From: Eonycteris spelaea
Lineage: Eukaryota > Chordata > Mammalia > Chiroptera > Pteropodidae
Direction: 5' to 3'
Length of the DNA: 64,000 bases
Assembly: GCA_003508835.1 (NCBI GenBank)
Contig: PUFA01000288.1
Span: 930,001-994,000, forward strand
Below the pieces are notes generated by a model. It worked only from the letters and a program-made list of their open reading frames with translations, was not told the origin of the DNA and searched no databases. Positions 49,110-61,000 of the stretch are shown in pieces. A program made the translations under genes and the position numbers. The stretch's first letter is position 1; each line of letters starts with the position of its first letter.

Positions 49110-49243
49110 TATATGGTCAACTAAAATATAACAAAGGAGGTAAAAATATACAGTGGAGTAACAACAGCCTCTTCAACAAATGGTACTGGGAAATCTGGAC
49201 AGATACATGCAAAAAAAAAATGAAGCTGGACTGCTCTCTTACA

Positions 49244-49305
<62 letters not shown>

Positions 49306-50010
49306 CTCAAAATGAGTTAAAGACTTAAATGTAAGGCCCCAAACCATAAAACTCCTGGAAGAAAACATAGGAAGTAAACTATTTGACATCAGTCTGACTA
49401 GTATCTTTTTGGTTATGTCCCCTTGAGCAAGGGAAACAAAAGAAAAAATTAAACAAATGGGACTACATCAAACTCAAAGTCTTCTGTACAGAGAAGGAAA
49501 CCATTAACAAAACAAAAAGACAACCTACTGAGTGGAAGAATATATTCACAAATGATATATCCAATCAGGAGCTTATATTCAAAATATATAAGAAACTCAT
49601 ACAACTCAATAACAAAAAAATAAACAACCTGATTGCAAAATGGACAGAGGACACAAAAAGACATTTCTCCAGAGAAGACCTACAGATGAAAAGGTGCTCA
49701 ACATCATTAATTAGGGAGATGCAAATCAAAACCACAATGAGATACCACCTCGCACCAGTCAAAATAGCTATTATCAAAAAGTCAACAAATAACCTGCACT
49801 GACGAAGACATGGACAAAAGGGAATCCTTGTGCGCTATGGGTGGGACTGCAGACTGGAGCAGTCCCTGCGGAAAACAGTAGGGAGATTCCTCGAAAAAAT
49901 AAAAATAGATATCTCATACAACCGAGTAATTCCACTTCTGGGTATTTGTTCAAACAAAATGAAAACACTAACTTAAAAAGATATGTGCACCTCTATGTTC
50001 TCTTAAAGTC
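49110..50010 (+). mobile_element. L1 ORF2 3' fragment
   Basis: Contains the L1 run aacagcctcttcaacaaatg gtactggg, aaagacttaaatgtaaggcc, gggactacatcaaactcaaa g and gagatgcaaatcaaaaccac aatgag. Frames are broken. A (CA)n tract interrupts it at 49245-49305. Confidence 0.88.
49245..49305. repeat. (CA)n microsatellite
   Basis: About 61 bp of CA dinucleotides with one TA interruption, inside the L1. Confidence 0.97.
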
Positions 50011-50379
50011 ATGAACACAAGATGCAAAATGTAGCTTCTGTTATAGCATTATCACTTGGGCCCCTGGACAATGATATAACAACCTCCTCTTTACTATTTC
50101 CTTACAGTCATCCACCTTCTCCAGCTCCTTTTCTCAGAGTTACAGAAGTCCAGTTACTCTGTCAAGTTGCCAAAGAGTCTTGAGCAAGGAAATTAAGAAT
50201 ATGAGAGAATTTCTGAGAATAAGTGCAATTTCAGCCCTAGACAAAAAGAAAGTAGAAGGAGATCCTATGAGGGAGATTTTGGCGTTGGAGAAAAGAAAAA
50301 AGAAAAAGAGATCTAAGATAGGTAATGTTAAACAAAAACCTTTCATGGCCAAAAGTTTTTTTCAAAAGAAAAGGTTTTT

Positions 50380-50870
50380 AAGCCATTGCTAGCAAGAAAA
50401 AGACCAAGTCCTAGGGAATGCAATCTAAACCACCAGCAACAGGGCTATGTGGACAAAAATAGAGTTCTGTGGAAAGTAACCTCACAGGGTGATCTGATCA
50501 TTAATTCCTAAATGGGCAGGTGATGGTGGGTTGTCATGCCCCAGGCATATAACTTGTTAGTAAAAGGTTTATCTTTGACTTAAGCAAACCCTGTCCATTG
50601 TTTGTATGCATCTAGGTTAACACATATTTGAAATAAACTGTAACCACATTCAAGGGAGCACACAATCTTACCTATCCTGTAATCCAGTCCCCACCTTGCT
50701 TTCTCCCACCTCCATGAACTTTTTCTTCTGTTCCCACCTTAATTCCAAGTGCATAAAAGAAGCTGCAAAACTGTTATTCTCCAGAGTATTTGAGATCTTG
50801 CTCCCCAGCATTTGTGGTCAGTTTCACTCAAATAAAGTCTTATAAAAATTCTTCACAGGTTTGGATATTT
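50380..50870 (+). mobile_element. LTR-like sequence (family unknown)
   Basis: Has a TATA-like gcataaaagaagc near 50751, a downstream AATAAA at 50831-50836 within tcactcaaataaagtctt, and a CA-ended tail, as in an LTR. The 5' limit is not clear. No flanking duplication or internal region was recognised. Confidence 0.4.
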
Positions 50871-51509
50871 TTTATGTTGGCAGCTGGATAGAAAGAAAAC
50901 CATGTCCACTGTCCTGAAGTTGATGGGCTCTTTTATGGAAACAATTTGGGAAGAAAGATCTAAGCTGTTTTAAAAGAATTTACATTGTCTGTAGATAAAG
51001 GGTACAGAAGAAGGTGAAGCAGGATTAGTTCAGGGATTGATGCAGAGTCCCCAAGGAAGAAGAGTCTGCTCGTGTGGATTGGCAGTCGGCAACAGATTGG
51101 AAAGTTCATAGTTAAGAAAGTAGTGTAGATTTCCAGGATGCAGTGCTGCCTGGCTATTCTCTTTTAGTTCATCACGGACATAGACATCTGGAAGTTAATT
51201 CAAAGTTCCAACATACACTCAGGAATGCAAGCAGTTTTTTGTTGGTTTTGCTAAAAGGTTGTTAACTGATAACTCTTGTCTTTTTCTTCCACTCTCTGGC
51301 CTGCTGTAATTTAATTTAGAACACCTCAGAATTTTCTCCTTGTCAGTAGTCAAGGCTTCTCACCCCAGGAGATGTGTCACTGGAACTGGAAGGGGCCTGT
51401 GTGCATTGGGAAAGAATGTGTACTGAGTATCATTGTTGGCCTTGGTAGTCCCAAAATAACACTTTCAGCCTCAGCCTTCAGAAGACCGAAAAGCCAAATA
51501 TCTAATTCA

Positions 51510-52330
51510 ACAACAAACGTTTAATGACCACAATTTTATGCTAAACACTATTCTAGGAGCTTGGATACATTGGTGGACAAAACAGACAAAGACCTTTTTC
51601 CTTTAAAACTTATATGCTAGCTGCAGAAGAAAGACAACAAGAATTAACAAGCAATTGGGTCAATCATAGAGTATGTTTAAAGGTAATAAATTCTGTAGCA
51701 AAAAGAAAGTAGATAAAGGGTGGAAGACTGGGAGTGTGATGGGAAGGGGAATACAGAGAAGAGGTCTTACTGAGAAGATGTTATCTGAGCAAAGATCTGA
51801 AAGAGGTAGGTTAGCCAGGCGTGCTGATGCCTGCAGGAAGGGCTCTCCAGGCAAAGAGAACCACTGGTGCAAATGGTCTCAGGCAGGAGCGTGTCACAGT
51901 GTTTCAGGAACTGCAAAATGATCAGTGTGGGAAGAGAAGGGGAGAGTGAGAACTGTGGGAGATGAGGTCAGAGAAATACAGGAGCCTGATCATGTAAGGC
52001 CTTTCAGAGCAAGGCTTTGAATGAACTGAGAGCCATTGCAGGCTTGTGACATGACATTAATTATGCTTTAAAAGACCACTCTGGCTGCTGTGTTGAGAAT
52101 CACCAGGAGTGGGCAAGAGTAGAAGCAAGTTGACTAGTTTATTTTAGTTGGGAGAAACTACAGCATGCTTGTGTGCTGATAGTGATCATGGTCAAGAGAG
52201 TGAAAATTAATGAAGTAGGAGGGACCTTAGAGAATTTCAGGGGAAACGTCCTTGAGGGGTAAAGTAGATTGGGTCTTGTGACAGAGTGAAGGATAAGCTT
52301 TTGGTATGAGCATATGGGATCATGTAAGGC
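51510..52330 (-). mobile_element. LINE-2 (L2) fragment
   Basis: A long, readable L2 antisense on plus: attcaacaacaaacgtttaa tgacc, aacactattctaggagcttg gatac, gggctctccaggcaaagaga accac, gcctgatcatgtaaggcctt tcagag and aaagaccactctggctgctg tg. Minus strand. Confidence 0.75.
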
Positions 52331-52359
52331 ATCACTGCATTCTTGGTGATAGAGCAATC

Positions 52360-53860
52360 ACTTAGGTTAATTTCAAATACAAAAATATAATACTATCAGA
52401 AATGAGAAGTAGGCTTCTTATTTGAATTTGGTGTTAATATCTGAATATTCACTTTCAAATATAAGTATACATTTGAATTGCAATATGAAGTGAAACATTA
52501 AGATTTTATTAAGTAAAATAAAACAATAATTAATGATTATTATGAAAACTATTAATATAATGTACAAAACGATTATTAAAATTTTTCAAATATCCTAAGT
52601 GCATATAGAAATAGATTGACAGCTAATAATATTAAGAGAGCTTTATAACTTCTGAGGAAGAATATGATATAATCTTTGAGCAAACAAATATATATGATAG
52701 ATAATTAAAAAAAATAAAATGCATGGATATTATATATTTATATCTAAATTTTAAAATATAAATAATAATTAAAGTGTATTAATAAACATTAAAATTTTTA
52801 TCATTTTGAATTGTTTGATGTTTATCATTCATAACATTAACGGTATAACTTTTATAAACCAAATTTAATTTTAATACTTAATTTCATTTCAGTCATGAGT
52901 CTTCCAAAAAAGGTCTTCTTTGGGAATTTTTGTCACCTCAAAATTTCATGAGGAAAATCTCCAAATGATGTGCACCTACATCTATCATAAATCATGCTCA
53001 ATCCAGACAGAATAAAGAATAAACTACATAAAAATAAAAGATGAAAGTGTTAAGCAAAAATTAGGCACATTTTCAGAGGAGAGAGAGTAATTAGGAGTAT
53101 CACGTTATAAACTATATAAATGTCTAACCAATTTACTGTATACTGAAAAATTTAGACATTTTTTTCTCACTGACCAAACTTCAAAAGGACAGACTTATAA
53201 TAATAATACTTTAAGAAAACAATTTCTTATAGCTTGCAGTTTATAGAGGCTAATTAAAAGTTTCTCAAGACAATGTTCTATCTTACTATTTTCAGTCATT
53301 TTTCAACTGCTGAAGTATTTTAAAAATCTGCCCAAGTTTTGACTCTCTAGTGCAAAGTTCTTTCTACAAAACACATTACTGAAAACCTTTTTCCTGAGTT
53401 GTATTTTGCTGTGCACCAGTGAGTGATGTTATGAAATATCCATATTTTGTATATCAAATATTTGAACATACAGAAATAAATAGAAGTTTCTTAAAGTTCA
53501 ACAGCCTAATAGATGAATGATGAATTTAACTGTTTCTCCTTTATTTTGTTATCTTGATTTCTGAATCTAGCACAGCTAACTAAAACATATTTTAAAAAAT
53601 GAAAAAGTAGAAAACAAAGATGCCATGTAATTCTAATTGGCAAAGGACAAACATGGCTAAGCCCATAAATGATTTAGGAATTACATATGTATATTTCATT
53701 CACAACCTTCAGCTTTGTATTTAGAAAGTAATTTCAGCACAGTATAAGACAAGCATTTTTCATTCAAAAATAAATTTCTTCACATACAAGATGTTTTGAA
53801 ATGCTTTTGTCCCCTTACTTTATGCAGGATGTTCAGAAAGATCGATAACAGCTAATACGT
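52360..53860. other. AT-rich spacer, nothing recognised
   Basis: About 1.5 kb of strongly AT-rich sequence with short TATAAT-like runs. No exon, RNA gene or recognisable repeat family is seen; it may be an extremely old repeat. Confidence 0.4.
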
Positions 53861-54149
53861 GTTTTAAAAATTGTTTTCAAACTTCAGCATAGAAAGCAAC
53901 AATACTATACTTCGAAGAGAATAATAGCAACATAGGAGAACATGCAAGCAACAAATGATATATCTGCTTAAACTTGCTGAGAAAGGAACATGCCAATGTC
54001 TCTTGAGAGGAAAAGTCATCCTGACGTGGCACTTACTGAAGAATACTAGCATCCTGTGAAAGGGACGCAGAAATGCAGAAAAGATTTCTGAGATGATTTT
54101 TGTCATCTTAAAACCCAGTTACATTATTTACAATAAGAGGACAAATTTT

Positions 54150-54885
54150 TAGTGGAATGCAAATCAAAACCACAGTGAGATAGCATTTCACGCCCACTAG
54201 GATGGCTAGAATAAAAAAGAAAAGATTAGAAACAAGTGTTGGTGAGGACGTGGAAAAAGTGGAGCCCTCGAACATTGTTGGTGGGAATGTAAAGTGATGT
54301 AGCTACTCAGGAAAACAGTTTGGCAGTTCCTGAAAAAATTAAACAAGGAATTACCATGTCCCAGCAATTCTACTCCTAGGTATATATCCAAGATAATTGA
54401 AAAGATATGTCCGCACAAAAGCTTGTGCATGAATTCTCATAGCAGCAATTATTCACAATAGCCAAAAAGTGAAAATAACTGAAACAGCCATCAACTGATG
54501 AATGGATAAACAAAATGTGCATTATTCAACCATAAAAGGGAATGAAGTACTGATATGTGCTACATACAGCATACATGAGTCTTACATACATATGCTAGCA
54601 AAAGAAGCCAGTAACGAACGGCCACCTATTGTATGATTCTGTATGCACAAAATGCTCAGAATAGGTGAATCTATAGAGATGGGAACTTGATTAGTGATCT
54701 CCAGAGGCTGGGGCTTGGAAGCATGGGTTTTTTTTTTTTTTTTTGGAGCAACAAAACAATTCTAGATTTAGATGGTGGTGACGGTTTTACAACCTTGTGA
54801 ATATACTATTCTAAAAACTACTGAATTATAATATTTTAAAGTGTGAACTTTATAGTATATGAATCATATCTCAATTTCAAAAACT
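54150..54885 (+). mobile_element. Old L1 (L1M) 3' fragment
   Basis: gcaaatcaaaaccacagtga gatagcatttcacgccc, acagtttggcagttcctgaa aaaa, cagcaattctactcctaggt and gatctccagaggctggggct tgg follow the L1 3' order. Includes an 18-base T run near 54727-54744. Confidence 0.85.
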
Positions 54886-55580
54886 TCTCAAGTGTAAAGC
54901 ATTTACATTTGCCTTTTTCTATGTATATAACAAAAAATATTTGCTTTACATATTTTGAGGCTAAAGTTTTAGGAATTAACAACTCTAGAATTATTATATC
55001 TTTATTGTGAATTAATCCTTTATCACTATTCGTAACCTCTCTGTCTAGTGTTATGAGAAAGGAAAGCAGCTGCTGAAGTAAAACTCTTGAATGCATTTAT
55101 GCCTTTCCCCAATGCCAGTTTCACTGAGTGGAACCTTCTCAGATAAACCAATCAGGTACCCATGCAGGTTAACACACAATACACAGAGACGGGGAAAAAC
55201 AGAGTCTTACGTGACAGAGCAAAGGGACGAAAGTCCTTAGCATCTCCAAAACAAGTTCTGTTGACTGGTGGCACAAAGAGTTGTGTGTAGTTACCAAGCC
55301 AGAGGTTACCACAGGCACATCAGTCTTCAGCTCTAGTGCCACCCGTTTGTGATGCTCTCATATTAGACTTGAGCATCATAGTTCAGCTTATGTGGGCTTT
55401 ACAAGATGAGATCTTCATGCTTATCGGCTCATGCATATGGGAACTTATCCAGGGCAGTCGTGGCTGATGTTTCTGTGATTTGGGGTGTTCTTGTCACACC
55501 CTAAGGGCATCCCCATTATTCACAAGTTGACATTACAGTCATGGCTCCCATGGAATCCATTTTGTAAAGCCCAAAATGTC
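54886..55580. other. Spacer with unassigned, possibly LTR-derived sequence
   Basis: About 55100-55560 is of moderate GC and looks repeat-like, but I cannot place it in a family. No coding exon is seen. Confidence 0.3.
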
Positions 55581-56300
55581 TTCATTTCTTTATGCTCATT
55601 ATATCTAGTAACACCTTTTGTTATTCAGTATACTTGCCTGATATTAATATGGTAACTCCAACTTTCTTCGGTAAGAAATTGCGTGGTATATTTTTTATCT
55701 TTTAACTTGTAATCATTTTGTGACCTTATGTTAAAGGTGTGTCTCTTATGAAACATACATTTAGGTGTTTTTTATCATGACTGACAACTTTTACTTTTTA
55801 ATTAGAGGATTTAGTTCATTTATGAAATGTACTGTTTGCCAATATAGTTGTATGTTTTTTCTACTATCTTAGTAGGTGCTTTCTATTCATACTTATTTTT
55901 CTACTTCTTTGTCTTTTACTCTGTTTATCATTTTTTTTTCTCATTCTATTTATCCCCTTTTTTTGAAAGTTGCCATATTACTTATTCTTTTAACACTTAA
56001 GCTACGTTTATTAACAAGCATATTCAACAGTCTAAAGTTAACATCTGAGCATTACAGAAATCTTAGACCATTTTTTTTGGCTGTCACATCCCTTTCACCT
56101 TATATGACATTTTCCCCTGTCTTACAATTTCTACTGGTTTTATCCTCAAATTAGATATTAGTTTACTTATATTGAATTAATGTTTGTTCATATGTACTCA
56201 CATATTTGTCAGCATCCTTTCTTTGCTCCACATTCTTTCCTGAATCTCAGACAATCCCTCTAGGGTCATTTTCTTTCGTCTGACAGCACATTCCTTAGAA
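55580..56300 (-). mobile_element. L1 ORF2 fragment, minus strand
   Basis: T-rich on plus: gatattaatatggtaactcc aactttctt, aggtgtgtctcttatgaaac atacattt and ttagttcatttatgaaatgt are the reverse complement of the L1 reverse-transcriptase region. Diverged. The right end is vague. Confidence 0.65.
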
Positions 56301-57524
56301 CATCTTTTCTCAACCTGGGTTTCCTGAAAAATTTAAGCTGCAATACCCTTAGACATCCATGGTCTGTAATGGATTAATTTCTCTGATGTGCATCTAGAAT
56401 GCAACAATAAGAAACTACTCCCCAAAAACATTTTCTGTAAGTTTTATTCTCTTATGGAACCCAGTTGAGAAAGGCTGCTTCAGAATTCCCTTTAGTGTGT
56501 GGATCTTTTGATGATAAAATCTCTCGGGCTTTTGGAAGTCTGAAAGGTCTGCATTTTGTTTTCCTTTGTTTTGTTTTTCTTGAACAGCACTTTTTCTGGG
56601 TTAAAAACTCTAAACTGTGAGCATTTTTTCTAAGCACACTAGAAGTGTACCTTCTGGATGGTAGGGTTGCATTCATATTTGAAAAAGACTGACATAGGTA
56701 TAGAGCTGAGGTGTAATAAAAAAAGAAAAGATGTGAATCAGGGAGACACGTATTCATGTACCTCTTTGAACTTTTCTTTTTCCATCTACAAAACGGATAT
56801 GTTGCACAGTTGTCATCAAGTTTAGAAATGATGTACATATTGCATCTGAAATATAAATGTTCTTGTGATCTTCATGATTATTGCTGCTGTTTTTTTCTTA
56901 GTCATTTTTCATGACTTAGTTTATTCATAGATTTCATAGGTTTCAGTCTAGAGCCCCAGAGAATACAGTTTTATGTAGGAATTGTGTAAGTACAGGATAG
57001 AATTTTCCTCCTATAAACCAGCCATTTGGATTGGATTAGTAGGAGAGGAGATAATCTGACTCCTTTGTCCTCATTCCAAACAGAAAGTTTTCTTCTTCCC
57101 ATTTGACAACAGATTGTTTGCTAAATTTCTTAAAGTTCCTAGGCACTACTTCTAACAAGGTGTTAACATTTTGTTTTAGTGCATTGGTTTGAATTTAGGC
57201 CAAGTACTATAATTTGATTATAAGAATGTGACTAGTTTCCAATGGTGTTATTTGAGAAATTGGTTGGGTTATTCATGTATATGTGACTTATCTCACTAAT
57301 ATCTGTCCACTATCAGTATGAGCTTTGACTATACCCAGATAGCTGAGAAGTAATAAGACAGAGAGTGCTCGATGCTAGGCTTTGCTATGACACACATCAG
57401 AATCAAATAAACAAATCTCTTCCTTCTCTGATTGGATGTTATGTACCAGATCGCCTTGGAGAAACACAGGCTGCAGGGCAATGTCTGAAGACATTTTTCA
57501 CTCTTTCCTGCATTCTCTCTCCTG

Positions 57525-57525
<1 letters not shown>

Positions 57526-57572
<47 letters not shown>
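57526..57572. repeat. (CA)n microsatellite
   Basis: About 47 bp of pure CA dinucleotides, about 100 bp past the inferred GLB1L3 cleavage site. Confidence 0.97.
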
Positions 57573-57573
<1 letters not shown>

Positions 57574-57664
57574 CAGTTTGCTAGTCTGGCATGGAGAGAA
57601 CAGTCGTTGTTACTCTTCTTAGTCCAGAGACGCTTCACTTTCACCCAACTAAATAAAGAGAAGC

Positions 57665-57966
57665 AGAAATAAAACTTGTTTTTTATTCATATTTGCCTAA
57701 AGGAACAATTGATTAAAGAATAATAACCTACTAAGGATTAAGCATTTAACTAGGTAAAATAGTCATTGGAGATTGGAAGACTTTTTAAAGCCTAAAAACA
57801 GGCATCATATGAATATACTATAATATACATAACAACTTTCCTGTTGATTTTTTAGGTTATTTTCATATTTTTGCTCCTGCAGACAACATTGCATTTGAAA
57901 TTCTAGACATAAATCTTTCTCCTGAAAAACTGCTTGTAGATGAACTCCAACAGTCCTCATAATACA
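57665..57966 (-). other. GLB1L3: GLB1L3 3' untranslated region (inferred)
   Basis: About 300 nt from the stop codon to a likely cleavage site just past AATAAA at 57687-57682. AT-rich, no further coding signal. The end point is approximate. Confidence 0.55.
57682..57687 (-). terminator. GLB1L3: Poly(A) signal for GLB1L3
   Basis: AATAAA on the minus strand (tttatt on plus), followed by a U-rich stretch (gttttatttctgcttct) in the direction of transcription. It is the first canonical hexamer I found after the stop. Confidence 0.6.
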
Positions 57967-58044
57967 TTATAACACAGTCTTAAAGCTTGGGTTTATATTA
58001 GTTTGGATGTATGAACCACTTTTCCTTTTCTCAAACAGGATGAT
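57967..58044 (-). CDS. GLB1L3: GLB1L3 last coding exon
   Basis: 78 nt, acceptor TTTTTTCCTAG, TAA stop at 57969-57967. Codes [20 protein letters not shown] then FKTVL. The start (I/V)ILFEK and SGS match GLB1L3, while the following residues diverge from human. The intron before it is only 141 bp. Confidence 0.88.
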   Translation of the reverse strand: MILFEKRKSGSYIQTNINPSFKTVL

Positions 58045-61000
58045 CTAGGAAAAAAGAAAGGCTGACAGTAAGAAAGGGTAAGCCTATCCAATACAGAACG
58101 AGAAAGACATTGGAATCTGCATTCTAGGGATGAAGGCACATCTGAACATTTATGAGACATAAAGACAAAAGTGGGGGTGGCTCACCTCATTTTCTCCTGG
58201 ATGAAGCCAGGTACCAGGAAGATAAAGTGTTTCCTGTGGTCCAATATACCAATATCGCCCAAGGTTACGTCCATTGATGAACACAAATCCATTATTCCAG
58301 TTCTGAAAGGGACGGAGGCTTGACACATGGGAATAGATTAACACTGGCAAGGCAAAACTTAAGGTACTTGGGGAGTGACAGCAAGACTGAGATGCTTTAT
58401 GGCACTAAAAGTGAAAGTGAGTTTTATAATGGGATATGTTCTAGAAGATTTACCCTGCAGTACCTGGTCTCAGGATGACAGAGGAAAATATGAACCCCCC
58501 CATAATGCGAACATTACTGTTGTTCCTGCCCTATGATATATAATGTTATACTTAAAAAAAACAAACAAACAACACAACTACAAACAAAGAAAATAACAGG
58601 TATTCTTGCTTCCAGATAAGTACCAGGTAATAGACAATGAACACTACTGTTAACAATAGCTATAAAAGCTTACAACATTTTTTAAAAATCTGCTTGCGAT
58701 ACAATAAAGAATTACAGGACCAAGATCTAGGAGAAGAAAACTGAGAGACAAGTAGACATTGAGGCAGTTTTTCCATTAGAGGAATCTGCTTATGCAGGAA
58801 GAAGTGCCTAAGAAGCTTAGCAGAACTTTTTGTAGCCTCATAAGTTTAAGGGAACAAAAACTGGATACTAGGGAATCTTATTAAATAATGTACACTCTTA
58901 GTTAGGAACCTGAGAGTCTATACCTAGGAGAAGAGTGAAAAAAATAGTCCATTCATTGGATGGAAGCCTTGATTCAAACCATTTCAGTCTTTGTAAATTA
59001 TAGTAAGGTATAATATCCCTAGCCACCTCCAGAGGTAGATGTAAATCCTCTGACATCATCTTAGGCCTTGAGTTATTTCTAGCATTTTTCATAATGTATG
59101 GCACTCAATCAAAAAATATTAAGCAGATGGGGAGGGAGACAATATAATAAAAACAAAGAGGAACAATGAACAATAAAAACAGATGACGGTGATACAGATA
59201 GTGGATTTATAAGTCACAGGCTTTGAAATGACTATGCCTACTAAATTAGTATATTCAGTATTGGTATATTAAAGAGATATAGTATATCAAAATTGGTATA
59301 TCAAAGAGATAAAAACAGAATTTTGACAGAGAAGTGGAAACTATAAAAAAAGACTATAGTTTGTTACAAGAAGACAGGAAATAACAACTGTTGGCAAGGA
59401 TATGGAGAAAAAGGAACCCTTATACACTGCTGGTGGGGATGTAAATTGGTACAGCCACTATGGAAAACAGTAGGGTGTTTCCTCAAAAAATTAAGAATAG
59501 AGCTACTATATGACCCAGTAATCCCTCTTCTGGGTATCTACCAAATAAACTTTAAAACGTTCATAAAGAGATATGTACCCCTATATTCATTGCAGCATTA
59601 TTCATGATAGGTAGGACATGGAAACAACTCAAGTGTCCTTGATGAATGAGTGGATAAAGAAGATGTGGTACATATACACAATGGAATACTGTTTAACATA
59701 AAAAAAGATGAAATACTGCCATTTGTGACAATGTGGATGGATCTTGAGAGTATCATATTGAGCAAAATAAATCAGATGGAAAAAAGACAAGAATCACATG
59801 ATTTCATTTGTATGTAGGTTTTAAAACAGAGAACAAGTGAATGACCAAAATCAACAAACTCATTGACACAGACAACACTATGGTGGTTACCAGAAGGGAA
59901 GGGCAGGGGGAGGTTGAAGAGGATAAAGAGAGTCAAATGTGGTGATGGAGGAGACTAAACTTTGGGTGATGGCACCCTCTGCAATATGCAGACGATTCAT
60001 TATAATACTGTACACCTGAAACATATAATCTTATTAACCAATGTCACCCCAATAAATTTAATTTAAAAATTGCAAATAAAAAGGCTATAGTTATAGAACA
60101 AAAATTCTAGAACTAAAAAATATAATTTAAATTATGAATCAAAACATAAAACATTTGAAACAAGATGATTAACAAAATTGAACTAATTAATATGTATAGA
60201 ATATTGATTTAACACATGCAAAACACACATATTCTTTCAAGTATGTATCAGAATCTTTAGAAATTTGATCTTATGTGGGACTAAGCAAGTATTAACATGT
60301 TTTAAAGTTCTCATGGCACAGTGCAATTAAACAAGAAATTGATAACAAAAATGTTGCCATAATATATCCTTGAGAATTTTTTTAAAACTTATGGACGTAA
60401 CCAAATCCATGCTTAAATAAAAATAATAGCTTAAATCAATATATTAAAAAAGAATACAAATTAAAAATCAGTTATCTGAGTACATTTTTAAAGGGATTAT
60501 AAAAAGAAAGCAGAAAACTCCTGTGATAAAAAAGTGAAATAAACAAAATAATAAAGATAACAGCAGAAATTAAACAAAAGAAATGCATAATATAGTAAGA
60601 GTCATAGTCAAACATTCTTTCTTTGAAACATTAATGTTCTGGTGATATTTACCAAGAAAAAAGATGTTACTATAGATGATCTAGACATTAAAAAACAACT
60701 TAAGCCCAATACCTTTGAAAATTTAGATGAAATGGGAAAATATCTTATAAAGTATATTTTATCTAAACTAACTTTCAGAGAATCAGAAAATCTGAAGAGT
60801 ACTTTAATCTTAAAGAAATTTAATACACACATAAACTTTCCCACAAATAAAAAGTTGTCTTAGATGTTTTGACTAATGGACTCTACCAAATACTTAAAAA
60901 ATAATACCAGTCTTATACAAACTCTACTATGAATTCAATTTACATGAGGTCAAAAGAAGAAAGAGTAAATTAGAGTGTTAGAGTCAAGATAATGGTTACT

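Noticed and set aside
48953..49389. Histidine/threonine and valine/cysteine repeat peptides
   Set aside because: Translations of the (CA)n tract inside an L1.
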